A DNA stretch of 64,000 nucleotides from Saccharomycopsis fibuligera x Saccharomycopsis cf. fibuligera (Eukaryota > Ascomycota > Saccharomycetes > Ascoideales > Saccharomycopsidaceae): assembly GCA_001936135.1 (NCBI GenBank), contig CP012809.1, forward strand, positions 2,529,501 to 2,593,500, in the 5' to 3' direction. This document shows positions 1-10,220 of the stretch, piece after piece. A model generated the notes under the pieces. The model was not told the DNA's origin, did no database searches, and saw only the letters and a list, made by a program, of their open reading frames with translations. The first letter of the stretch is position 1; the number at the start of each line of letters is the position of its first letter. Both the position numbers and the translations under genes were made by a program.

Positions 1-36
1 TTCAAACATCTCAAACATCTCAAACAATTCAAACAT
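1..36. repeat. short tandem repeat, TCAAACATC-like
   Basis: Three to four imperfect copies of a 9-10 base unit (TCAAACATC, TCAAACAAT) open the window, just beyond the 3' end of the phosphatase gene. This is a simple microsatellite. It may continue outside the window. It does not resemble a known yeast telomere unit and is followed by ordinary genes. Confidence 0.5.
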
Positions 37-123
37 TTTTTTCTCTGATACCGATAAATAAACCACCAGGAAGGACAACTTTTTTTTCTAGAATAAAAAA
101 AAATTTATAAACAAATGATAAAG

Positions 124-1707
124 TTACTTGCTACTAGTTTTTGCATCCTCCTGTATACTTTTTGTTTCTTGCTTTTTTTCTTTAGATTCTTCATCACCAT
201 TCTTCATATTCGTATCTTCAATCTCCTCAACTTTCGATTGTTGTTCATTACTCTTATTTTCATGATCTTCATCATCTTCTTCAACTTCTTCTTCTTCGTC
301 TTCATCTTCTTCAGAAGATCTATCTTCCAATGGACCAGATAAACCGCTGACACCTCTTTCGTCGCTCAATATGCCCAAAGATGCCAAAAATGAACTAGAA
401 TTGCTAGTATCAATGTAATACGTTCCATCTTGGAAAGTAGCACTGCTTCTGTTGATGAGTTGACTAAGAGATTTACCAATGGTACCCATAGCGTCATCAC
501 TTTCATCAAGACCTCTTTCACCATCATCACCAGCGCCGCTACTGTTACCGCCATGAGAAGTTTCAAAATCATCATTTGGACCTAAATGTGTCGCATAAAT
601 TTCTCTTCTAACTTCGTCAAATGGTTTGGAAACCGGCTCACCTTTAGCAATAATATCATCGTACCACTGCTCTAAAGATTTGCCGTTTAATAAAGCAACA
701 ACGGCAATAGACATGTTATCACAACCAATACCAGTACCCATAGAGTTTGGAGCAACACAAACATCAATGATGGACTCACTAATTTCGGTCAACGTTTGTC
801 TTTCATGAATACCTTTTCTAACCAATTCAACACATTGTTGGGAGGTCAAACAATCCCAAATACCGTCACATGCAAGCACAATGAATTCATCATGAGCGTA
901 ATCAATTTGATGCTCAATAATGTCAGGGAAAGCGGTAACAATTTGTTCTTCAGGAGGCAAGTTGTTGGATTTCTTGAAATCGAAATCACCAATACATCTA
1001 GAAAGTGCCAAGTTACCGTTGACTCTACCAACGTCAACAAACCCGCCAGCAGCAACAATTCTTGCCTTTTCACCTTCATTGGTAGGTTTGTGGTCATAAG
1101 ACATTGGTTTAGCGTAACCATCAATAGACAACACGATTCTAGAATCACCAGAATTGGCACAAATCAACTTATCCTTGGTGACCATTATGGTGGTGGCGGC
1201 ACATCCACTAGAATCATTTCTCATTGCTGGGTCATCTAGTATGGCACGGTCACAAGCGAGGAAAGAATCCTGCAAAGCTTTAGCGTACTGTTTGGAATTT
1301 ATCAATTCGTGATGATCTTTAACAATTTGAGGCAAATGCTCACCACTGAATAAAGCAACTCTTGAACCACCATGACCATCAAAGACGCCGAAAAAGGCAA
1401 TTTGTTCGTCAAAGATTGGTTCAAGTTCAGTTTCAGTAGTTTGTTTATTGTCATCTTCACTGGAGCTTTTTTGCTGCTCTTTGGCTTGCTGTTTTTCTTC
1501 ATCGTTGCCCTCACTGTTGTCAGTATTGGCAGAAGACTCTTTAACTTGTTTGTAACCTTTGATTTTGTTCAAGTCCAAGATAAGTGAGTGGGAGTCTTCC
1601 ATAGAGACTCTCCAACCTTGCATGGAGGACATCCCGTATTTCAAAAAGTCGTCACCACCATTTTCGGCTTCTTTGTCGGTGACCGGCTGCGAGAGAAATT
1701 GACCCAT
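124..1707 (-). CDS. PTC2: PP2C-type protein phosphatase, Ptc2/Ptc3-like
   Basis: This is a 527-residue Mg/Mn-dependent Ser/Thr phosphatase of the PPM family. In yeast Ptc2/Ptc3 dephosphorylate Hog1, Cdc28 and the DNA-damage kinase Rad53. Visible motifs are GWRVSMEDSH (residues 31-40) with the metal-binding Glu/Asp, FDGHGG (109-114), SGDSR, NGNLALSR and LACDGIWD, all in family order. The N-terminus MGQFLSQP closely matches Ptc2 (MGQILSNP) and supports the ATG at 1707, with Gly2 a possible myristoylation site. An acidic, Gln/Ser-rich insertion of about 50 residues (roughly 53-101) sits between the first two catalytic motifs and is absent from S. cerevisiae Ptc2. The C-terminal 150 residues are Ser-, Asp- and Glu-rich. 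Assignment to PTC2 versus PTC3 is uncertain; the family is not. I found no in-frame CTG codon in it. Confidence 0.93.
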   Translation of the reverse strand: MGQFLSQPVTDKEAENGGDDFLKYGMSSMQGWRVSMEDSHSLILDLNKIKGYKQVKESSANTDNSEGNDEEKQQAKEQQKSSSEDDNKQTTETELEPIFDEQIAFFGVFDGHGGSRVALFSGEHLPQIVKDHHELINSKQYAKALQDSFLACDRAILDDPAMRNDSSGCAATTIMVTKDKLICANSGDSRIVLSIDGYAKPMSYDHKPTNEGEKARIVAAGGFVDVGRVNGNLALSRCIGDFDFKKSNNLPPEEQIVTAFPDIIEHQIDYAHDEFIVLACDGIWDCLTSQQCVELVRKGIHERQTLTEISESIIDVCVAPNSMGTGIGCDNMSIAVVALLNGKSLEQWYDDIIAKGEPVSKPFDEVRREIYATHLGPNDDFETSHGGNSSGAGDDGERGLDESDDAMGTIGKSLSQLINRSSATFQDGTYYIDTSNSSSFLASLGILSDERGVSGLSGPLEDRSSEEDEDEEEEVEEDDEDHENKSNEQQSKVEEIEDTNMKNGDEESKEKKQETKSIQEDAKTSSK

Positions 1708-2877
1708 TTTCGATTATTCGGTATAATGAGAAAAAAAATTTTTTTTTTTTTTGAAAAAAAAAACCTGTTTATGAATGTATGTTGAACAAGGAGGCGTTTT
1801 GAAGGGCGCGGTGAGTCAAGTGGGAAAGAACGTAAACTCGATGCAATAATACAGTGAGGATGCTAAAAGATCAGAGTAGTTGGAATAAATATTTTATTTA
1901 TCAAACCGTCTAATGATTATGAAGGTGCTGCGTGAGATGTTGATGAAAGTACAATATTGGATATTTTTGTCGTATCAACATAAATCTGTGCAAGCTATTG
2001 GGAAATCAGTCTTGTAGCAAAGAAAGGGGGGAAATCAAAACACGGAAGATACAGAAGCAAATGCTGTCAGAAAGGCGTCTGTGTATCAAGACTTGCGGCT
2101 AGTGTGGTATGATATGGAGGAATAGGAGTAGGGGAAGTAGAGTGGAGTGAAGTGAAGTGAAGTTGGATGGGTGGTGGATGGAGGATGGAGAGTTGTGGTG
2201 GTAGATGCCGCGGTTGAGTGTTTTACTCTTTCTTTCTTTTCGTTCTTTCTTTTTTGCTTTTCGCAGAGAAAATTTTTATTTTCTGTTTTCCGTGCAAAAA
2301 AACAAAAAAAAAAAAAAACTGTTGCTGACACTCGGATTATGTAATCATGAACACAACACGGCTCACAGCTATACCAATATAATACTAACCATGGACAGGG
2401 ATGTAGACAATAATATATATCACGTTCTGGCCGTTTGTGTGAGTTTGACAGCACAAAGCCTGGCTGTCCCGGCAGCTGGGCATGTGTTTAGCCTCGTGGT
2501 GTTGTTGGAGGGCGTCGCATGCGATGAGCCAGTCACACGATGACGGCGATGAGGTCAAGACATTCTGCTAATGTGTATTGGCAATGATATCAACCCCAGC
2601 ACAGGCAGCAACACAGCATGGTGTAGCACACAAAGAGCAATGGCTAACATGCTACAATTCCGCCTTTTTCATCTCACTAACTATTGGTTTGCAGAGACAG
2701 CCCCATATGGTGTATATACAGCCTGTCATCGCTATAGTATGCTTACGTCAGCGCTGACACAGCTTCAGCTCTTACCGCCATTGCCACAAGAAATAAACAA
2801 ATCAGCCCCAGTCAAAGCAAATCACCGAGTACAAACGATCTTCAACACACAGGGCAATTCATCCATTACAATCTACA
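1708..2877. other. divergent intergenic region PTC2 / DNAJC8-like
   Basis: No gene is visible. A poly(A/T) tract lies directly before the phosphatase ATG (about 1731-1762). A purine-rich stretch on the plus strand (about 2110-2200) contains a GTGAA repeat. TACTAACC followed by CAG at 2383-2398 has the geometry of a 3' splice site, but I could not pair it with a coding exon. Confidence 0.6.
2713..2718 (+). promoter_or_regulatory. TATA box of the J-protein gene
   Basis: TATATA lies 160 bases before the ATG at 2878, a normal distance for a yeast TATA element. This is an inference from position and sequence only. Confidence 0.4.
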
Positions 2878-3582
2878 ATGAGTGACACCGAGGATATTGA
2901 AAAGACTCTTGCCAAAGAAGAAGCAGAGCTTGTCAAGGTATGTGATAAGCGCTGTAAAGTATTGCAATGATCCCATCATTTGAAGCAGAACGCAAAATAC
3001 TAACATTCCATTCAGGACAAGGAAATCGATCGTATATTGACCTGCTTCAAGCTTGACGCCTATTCAATTCTTGACCTTCAGCCTGGCTGCTCCCAATCCG
3101 ACGTGAAAAAAACTTATAGAAAGAAATCTCTTCTTATCCACCCAGACAAGACTAAGAACCCTAGAGCTCCTGATGCCTTTGACACTTTGAAGAAAGCACA
3201 AACTGATCTCACTGACGACGCTTGCCGTAAACGCCTTGATGATATTTTCACCGATGCCAGACGCATCCTTATTCGTGAAAAAAAATGGAGCATTAATGAT
3301 GATCGATTACAAAGCGCAGCCTTTTTGCAAGAATGGCGTCGCAAGGCTAAAGAACTTTTGATCGAAGAAGAATTTGTCAAGCGTATGGAGTTGAAGCAAA
3401 AGTTACAAAAAGAAGGTGAGCTTAAACGGAAACAAGAGGAGGAAGCAGAGGTGAGGTCGCTCAAACGGAAATTAGCTAAGAATTGGGAAGATAAAAGAGA
3501 GGAAAGGGTACAGAATTGGCAGGGCTATTTGAAAAAGACCCAAAAGAAGAAAAAAAAATCAAAACTGAGTGTGCTAATATGA
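2878..3582 (+). CDS. J-domain protein, DNAJC8-like, one intron
   Basis: The spliced product is 208 residues: exons 2878-2937 and 3016-3582, with an intron at 2938-3015. The donor is GTATGT, the branch site TACTAAC lies at 2998-3004, and the acceptor is TTCAG. The first exon supplies a start in good context and an acidic helix. The J domain covers about residues 33-100 and has the HPD tripeptide at 62-64, so it should stimulate an Hsp70 ATPase. The C-terminal half is a highly charged Lys/Glu helix ending in a Lys-rich tail. That layout matches human DNAJC8 and fission yeast Spf31, which associate with spliceosomes. S. cerevisiae has no obvious orthologue, so the gene may be a retained ancestral splicing factor. 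The only CTG codon I found is in the last residues, outside any domain. Confidence 0.85.
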
Positions 3583-4149
3583 TATGTCTTTCAGTTTTTT
3601 GTTTTTTGTTTTTTGTTTTCTTTATTTTGTTTTCTATCTTTTACTTGTAATTTTAGATTTTCCTCAATATTTATAATTATTCTGCACTAATGTTTTAACT
3701 CTACTATTTTACTACTTTTTATTGAAGCGCTCAGTCAACTATCAACTGGTTGTTTACCATCATTTGCAACATTCTATGATTTGACATGAATTTACAAGTT
3801 CGTACTCTGCTATTGTACTGTGGCTTGTTTCAAGAATATTATTGCTAAATCGCCTCTTTCGCCCGGGAAATAATATGTGCATCAACAGTATCATTCAACA
3901 ATTGTTCATTAGTGTCCATCATGTTTGCATCTCAAGACGACATTACCGCGGCGGAATTCCGCATCCGCACAGGAAAACTGCAGTGAAAAGAAAAAAAAAA
4001 AAAAGTAACTTACAGAGCGAAAAACGCCAATTAAGGCAAACCGCGATGCGATGACAAGCTACACAACATTGTTATATCAACTATAGATATTGAAAACAAA
4101 GCACTGAGAAATCAATTTGGTATACCGGATTCCATCTCTTAGTTCTTCA
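3583..4149 (+). other. intergenic region upstream of PTH2
   Basis: Holds the T-rich 3' flank of the J-protein gene and the PTH2 promoter. A perfect 12-base palindrome GCGGAATTCCGC lies at 3951-3962, next to CCGCGG. CGG-N4-CCG half-sites of this form are typical of Zn(II)2Cys6 binding sites. No coding sequence is seen. Confidence 0.5.
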
Positions 4150-4935
4150 ATGTCAAACGTACAACCATCGTCGCTTGTCTCAAGTGCCAACGTGTCACTT
4201 TGGCAGTGTCTTGGTATCTCCGCAGCATCTCTAATCACTGGATTATTCATCGGTAAAGCCTACTTGCACTGTCATTCGTCATCAGCATCGAAACATTCAA
4301 ACAGAAGATTACTAAAAAAACAAAAGACAGCAGCTAATAAGAGCAGCAAAAATAAAGCTAATTTCACGAATTCTAGTTCCAACAATCATTCGTCAGAAAC
4401 CTCAGTGACGCCAATCTCCAGCACCGAATACACAGAAGCCGACGATGACGACGAAACTTCCTCTTCCGAAGAAAATGATGAAGAAGAATACGAATCTTCC
4501 GAAGAAGAAGACGATTTAGAGGTTGAATCACTCGCTTTAAATGACATTCCCGGCGAAGTAAGAATGGTTTTTGTTATCCGTACTGATCTCGCTATGACAA
4601 AGGGTAAAATTGCCGCTCAATGTTGTCATGCTGCAGTTGCCAACTATAAAAAAATTGCCACTGTGGGTAAAACTTCGGCCAATTTACAGCTATTGAACCG
4701 TTGGGAACGTGGAGGCCAAGCTAAAATCACGTTAAAATGTCCGAGTGGAGCTACTGGAAGTGCTGAGGAGTTAGATATGTTGTATGCTAAAGCAATTTCA
4801 TTGGGTATCAATTCTACAATAATTCATGATGCTGGTAGAACTCAGATCGCTGCTGGGTCAGCAACCGTTCTTGGGTTAGGTCCAGCTCCAAAAAGTGTTA
4901 TTGATCAAGTCACTGGTGCTTTGAAGTTGTACTAA
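4150..4935 (+). CDS. PTH2: peptidyl-tRNA hydrolase 2, membrane-anchored
   Basis: This is a 261-residue enzyme that hydrolyses the ester bond between peptide and tRNA in dropped-off peptidyl-tRNAs. The catalytic Pth2 domain occupies about residues 135-261. It begins VRMVFVIRTDLAMTKGKIAA and continues with the QCCHAAV motif, and it ends IAAGSATVLGLGPAP. A hydrophobic segment at about 16-36 predicts an N-terminal membrane anchor, as in the mitochondrial outer-membrane Pth2 of other eukaryotes. An acidic Ser/Glu linker (about 80-130) joins it to the domain and is longer than in S. cerevisiae Pth2 (208 residues). The frame stays open 33 bases upstream, but the ATG at 4150 is the first in-frame ATG there. 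Confidence 0.93.
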   Translation: MSNVQPSSLVSSANVSLWQCLGISAASLITGLFIGKAYLHCHSSSASKHSNRRLLKKQKTAANKSSKNKANFTNSSSNNHSSETSVTPISSTEYTEADDDDETSSSEENDEEEYESSEEEDDLEVESLALNDIPGEVRMVFVIRTDLAMTKGKIAAQCCHAAVANYKKIATVGKTSANLQLLNRWERGGQAKITLKCPSGATGSAEELDMLYAKAISLGINSTIIHDAGRTQIAAGSATVLGLGPAPKSVIDQVTGALKLY

Positions 4936-4940
4936 GGGTT

Positions 4941-4941
<1 letters not shown>

Positions 4942-4976
<35 letters not shown>

Positions 4977-5001
4977 ATTATTATAATTATAATTATTATT
5001 A
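4942..5001. repeat. AT-rich microsatellite, (AT)n then (ATT)n
   Basis: About 30 bases of alternating AT pass into ATT/TAATT repeats directly after the PTH2 stop codon. The tract could extrude a cruciform and is likely to be length-polymorphic. Confidence 0.85.
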
Positions 5002-5095
5002 TTTGTTCGCCCGATGTTATCGAAACTTCTCATCTTAATCCACTAAAAAAGGCCTCTTGTACTCAGGCCATCACGAAACCTCGACTATTTTCACG

Positions 5096-5116
5096 TTTGT
5101 TTACTCATTTGTTTAC
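5096..5116 (+). promoter_or_regulatory. tandem forkhead-type motifs TTTGTTTAC
   Basis: Two exact copies of TTTGTTTAC start 12 bases apart (5096-5104 and 5108-5116). The complement, GTAAACAAA, is the classic Fkh1/Fkh2 core. They lie 3' of PTH2 and about 45 bases before a 23-base T tract, so they could belong to a replication origin or to an unannotated transcript. Function is inferred from the motif only. Confidence 0.3.
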
Positions 5117-7313
5117 ACGTTTAGCATTTCTGTTTTTTCATATCTTAATTCTTATGCATCTTTTTTTTTTTTTTTTTTTTTTTGCGTTCTTCTCTCAGTA
5201 AATATAGTCTTGCTGGTAAATATGAACTTCTAGAGTATTGATTCGTACAGGACAAGTACCGGAAGACAATCCCTCATCATTCCTCTATATATCATCCTTG
5301 ATAAATAAAAGGCTGGCTCCTATACAAAACCGAGATGTTGATATGAATATCGGAACTACTGCATATGATTTTCTATCATTTTGTGAAAGAGAAAGAGGAG
5401 AATACAGGATAAAACTATATATATTCTTATTTGCATTCTAAATTATTGATTATGAAAAAATTATTGGTATAACAAACACTCTTGGTAATAGAAACATTAT
5501 TTCTATTAGCAACAGGATATATTTCCTAGTAATCTCACAAGTATACAAGTATACAAGTAGCAATGACAGGTGGAGCTATCAGAGCAACAAAAAAGGCAAT
5601 GACGATTTCAAAGAGCTTTTTCTTAATGAGGAGTAACTGGGATTTAAAAATCGCTTTTCATATAGCTTGCAACTCCTTGCTTAATTATCCTATTTAATCA
5701 TTATAAAAAACAAATTATCATAAGTAGACTCATTAAATTTTTACATGTTTTTCCAGTGTGCATGCTCGAGAGCAAAAAGTTGATACATTAGCGTACCAGT
5801 CATAAACGTTAAACATGTTGAAATTGTAAAAACAGTTATTTTTTTTTTAAAAGCAAGTAGCTTTTTCAAGCATTAAACAAAAATAAGGAATTTAAAAAAG
5901 ATTCGACTGCAAAGTTTTTCAATGAAAAAGCCATTCAAAACAACATAATAAATCTGCCTATGCTCGATACGAAACAACTCAGTTTTCTCATTTTTCTCAT
6001 CAAACTTAATGCCATAGTGACTGCCAGTAAATTCTTGCAACTTTTCTCTTAGTTGGTTGACAGATTCTAAGAATTCGTACGCAACTATGTCTGATATATA
6101 TTCTAATTGTTTCGCGTGGCTTTAGTATTTTGCAGCAATGCATGATGAAGGAAAGAGATGAGCTATGATGCACCCGTGTCGCTGGTATCTTTCCTCCACA
6201 ATCTGTCAAGAGTTGCCTTGATTGGTCATGTACACATGTGCGTATATTATTGAGAACATTCAACATCAACTGATATTAGGTGCCAGAGTATCATTTCAAG
6301 TAAGCAGCAGAACTCCAAGCGTGAACTGAATCTTTCTCAAGGGTGAATAATGAGCAATAAGGGGTCCCGGCCAAGTGCTCTTTTCGTCTTCATCGTCATC
6401 ATTGGTAGTCACCGTTCGTTAGTTGTAGACCCCCGTGCAAATGGAATTATAGAAATATGAAACTTCAATAGAGAACGAGTTTGCAAAGAAACGCGAGTTC
6501 AAGGCCATTCTTTGAATAAAATGATTTAGGCACTCAAAATTTTATTCGCTTCATTTCCTAAATGTGCTGGTGTACTAAATGCGCTGCTTTCTGTCAGCTA
6601 GCTGAATTGTGTAAAAAGCCTGAAGCTGCATTAAGGAATGTTTTTGCACAATTCAGCGCAGTTGAAAAATCGGAATACAGCTACGGCAGCAGTTGTTGTT
6701 TTTGTCTTGCCGAAATCCCGTAATTTTCAAATCAAAAAACGGAAGCCATTGTGAATACAACTAGCGCTGCACGGGTTTCTTAAATTGCATGATTTGCAAA
6801 GAAAACGCAGATTCGCATACATGATGATAATGATGATAATATTGATAATGAAGGGAAGATGCGTTCGTCTGAACTCCTTTTATTTCACTAGTTCTTGGCT
6901 GAAGCTTTAGGTAAGCTGGCTTCAATCACTGAACTGAACTGACCAGTATAGTTCTTCCAACTGCACATACAGGGAGGTGAAATTCAAGATTATAGTTAAC
7001 TCTAGCAATCAACTTGTTGCTGGCTATTAAATTTTATAGCACAGCAGATTGTCAAGCAGCATCTTTTACGACACCAAACTTGGTGTACCATGGTCTTCAA
7101 TGTTGAGGTTTATAAATTAGTTCAGTGATGCTGACTCAGCTGATTAGCACTCTGTATTACTATTCAAGCTGAACTTGCCCAAACTGCATACATAGGCTAT
7201 ACTCCAATTGGTATAAATGATTTGCTGAATTAATGAAGTGCGTTCTTCGGGCGGAGCAATTGCGAAATGTGTGTGTGCATTGCATAGATGAATGAAAATT
7301 TGGGCGGCATAAC

Positions 7314-7357
7314 TATGGTAGCTAGTATACTAGTATGCTAGTATACTAGCTACCATA
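7314..7357. repeat. perfect 20-bp inverted repeat, 4-base loop
   Basis: The left arm (7314-7333) begins TATGGTAGC and runs into TAGTATACTAG. The right arm (7338-7357) is its exact reverse complement, with TATG between them. The arms are themselves built from the smaller palindrome CTAGTATACTAG. The structure would fold as a cruciform in DNA or as a strong RNA hairpin. It sits in the gene desert, far from any coding sequence. Confidence 0.95.
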
Positions 7358-8343
7358 ATAAAACAATATATGGGACACTGCTAAACAGTATTAAACCACA
7401 GTGGCGCGTGCTTCAAAAATTTTCGCTGCTTAGTATCTTCATAAATCTACATACAAATTAAGATTAGTCTCCAGCTCGGAGGTAGAATTAGAAAAATCCC
7501 AGTTTGAGATTTTGTCCTAAGTGCCTGGTATTCAACTACGAAGCCAAAAAGCACATATCCCTGACAAAGCTTAAACTTCCAATATAATGGACTAAAAATT
7601 CCCTGTACGTATACGCTCTCAGATCGGGTAGCAAGGTTGAAAATTTCAAGGCCCCTTGCACTGCTGCTAATGTTAAAGTTAACCTTTCTGTTCACTATAG
7701 CAGAAACAGTGTTGAAAGGATAAAGACATATCCGTGCACTTGATCTTGGTCTCAACGATACTCAGCTCAGCCAGTTGGCGGCCATGGGACCTTATATGTA
7801 ATTTAGCCTTCCATTTACGCCTGAAGCGAAGCGAGCACCGTTGATTCTAACTCATGGTTCTCAATCCATACCTGACTGAATGCTTTTAAAGTAACTTCGA
7901 GGCTCAGAGTTTCCGATTTGCGTTTATGAGCAGTACAATACAGTACCGACTGCAGGTAGGATATCTCTTTTGTATTCTCTCCTTTGTGTTTGATATTGGG
8001 AGTGGTGAGAAGATTTCAAATTCGGAGAAGTGGAGATGGAAATCAAAGGTAGAATTTTGAAGTGGGGAGAAACGTCTAAGCTCTACAGTATTCGGCTACT
8101 TTCCAGATGTCCAGTTTCGGCACTCTGGTTCCTATGGGACTGGATTGTCTAATAGTTTTTTTTTTTCCTGCTCTTTACTCTTTGCCTTCTTTGAAGCCTT
8201 TGAAAGGAAATAATATGACATGGTGTGCCATTCTCCGTTGTTGGCGAAGCGTATACATAACTAAAGTTTTCGGCAAAATTACACACAATGCCAAATAACG
8301 GCTGTAGCCATAATTAGCGGTACTCAGGCTGTCGCCCGGTTGG

Positions 8344-8368
8344 TTTTTTTTTTTTTTTTTTTTTTTTT
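8344..8368. repeat. poly(T) tract, 25 bases
   Basis: Uninterrupted T run in the gene desert. Tracts of 15-40 A or T are frequent throughout this window and are a compositional trait of the genome. Confidence 0.9.
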
Positions 8369-10187
8369 GAGATCGATCTACAGATTACTGGTTTTATTTA
8401 GCACTAGCTGATTTTGTATGGAGTTGTGCCTTTCTTGGAGAATTTGCTAATTTATGGGAGAAGCAGCATGATTTACCTTCATCCATAGCGCTCCGAGATA
8501 CAGGCACCACCATTTGCATTTGCATTATTTGCTACGTGATTGGAAAACTCCGAAGTCTCGATTGTTTTTCGGCTAAGTTTGGAAACGGGTGAGCAACAGA
8601 CGCTTACGCTTATTGGTCTATTGAACCACCTTTATCTTTTAATCATTGGGCCATTCACTCAAAGTCGCTGCTATTAAGCAGTATGCTACTTTTTTATTTT
8701 TATTTTTTGTTGTTGTATATTCAGTGTGTGTTTTCTATTTTTATATTCTGCATCTTATATGAATGCATGCATATATCGCAACAAGACCCCTAATTGATAA
8801 AAAGGAAATTAAACCTCCGCAAAAATTTTTTTTTTGCCATATTCGTGTAGTTAGTTATTTGATAGTTGTATATTTTCAGTTAGCTACTTAACTCTCTCTG
8901 AGACATATCTTGAAAGATTAACTCAGGCCGGCAAACGATAAAAAAAAAAATTGCTGAGGCAGTATTCTTTTTTTCAACATAGAAATTATGAACTATTGAC
9001 ATAATTTTCCCTTTCGTTTCATCACAACGAAATACCTCTGGGTCCGCCGAAATACGCTTACTGCGCGAATGCATATACGCAAGCAGTACCATTTTACAGT
9101 CATATTACTGTATACTCTTTCAGTATATGCTACAGCTGTACACCAGCTGCCGTTGTGCTCTCGTTCCGGGAAGACGATGGATGCATTGTGCTTTGACTTT
9201 GTACAGATGAGGTTTTTTCCAACACAGTTAATGTCGCAGCAGAAATTTGCTGCATTTCAACCAACTGGTTCGTTCTTCTTCTTCTTTCAAGACACCCAAA
9301 CTATGGCTGCTGGAATTATTACTAGTTGTCTTGCTTTTTTTTTTTTTTTTTTTTTTTTGCTACAGAATATCGTACTGTACTGTACCGCAGCATCACTGTG
9401 CCCAGCAAGGAAGCAGACAGACATATGTAATATTGAATATGGATGAGTATGACGAGTAAAACACCCGGCGATCGATTGTTTGAGAGAAAGCGTTCCTCGA
9501 TCAAGAAGCGTCTGCCTCTGAAAATTGTGAAACATTTTGAAGAATTTTCAACCAGAGTCAATCAACGGCTTATTAGACATTATAAGTTACAGTTTTTCAT
9601 TCTTTCGTCATAATTGCTGCTTTTTTCTTTTTCTTTCTTTTTCTTTCTTTTTTTTTTTCTATTCTTCTCAGTTGTCTCAACAATTACCACAAATCAGATA
9701 CCAGTGGACGTTTACCGTCCATCAAGACCACCATTCATTAATAAAATGCTGATCTTACTGTAGTTAGTGGAAGAGTGTTGAGAACGTAGCACTGCAAATT
9801 AATTTAGCTGCTTAACGGCTTAAGAGAAGTAAGCAATTATAGGGAAACGGAACTTAGGCCCAATAGAACCTCATCCTGGGCTATCAACAGGAACTATAGT
9901 TTGTGCAATCAAATGATCTCTGTGTCCACACACTTCACCAGTGATACAGCTCATATATGTAGGTTTGGTAAACGGCATGCGTCTCTTACATACCGCTGAG
10001 AAACCAGCCTTCCGAGGAAACAGCGACAGCGACAGCGACTACGCCTATTAGCCACGGCAACATTATTGGCCCGAAATACAATACTGTGGAGTTGAGATCA
10101 TTATATTGAAAAACTTGCCAATTGTTTTGCTTTGCGTATGTTGGCTTTGATAGGCTCGCCTGTAAGAACTCGAGATTCAGCATTCTC

Positions 10188-10220
10188 CGGCTGCTCTGCT
10201 GCTGCTCTGCTGCTGCTCTA
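10188..10220. repeat. GCTGCTCT tandem repeat
   Basis: About two and a half copies of an 11-12 base unit made of GCTGCTCTGCT stand in the GC-richer part of the desert. No reading frame through it is convincing. Confidence 0.6.

Noticed and set aside
1-36. Telomere-like tandem repeat at the window edge
   Set aside because: The unit is imperfect and not G/T-rich in the telomeric sense. Housekeeping genes follow at once.
9986-10183. 65-codon minus frame ending near a GTATGT donor-like site
   Set aside because: A possible CACTAAC acceptor exists at about 9760, but the joined product is short and featureless. Not supported.
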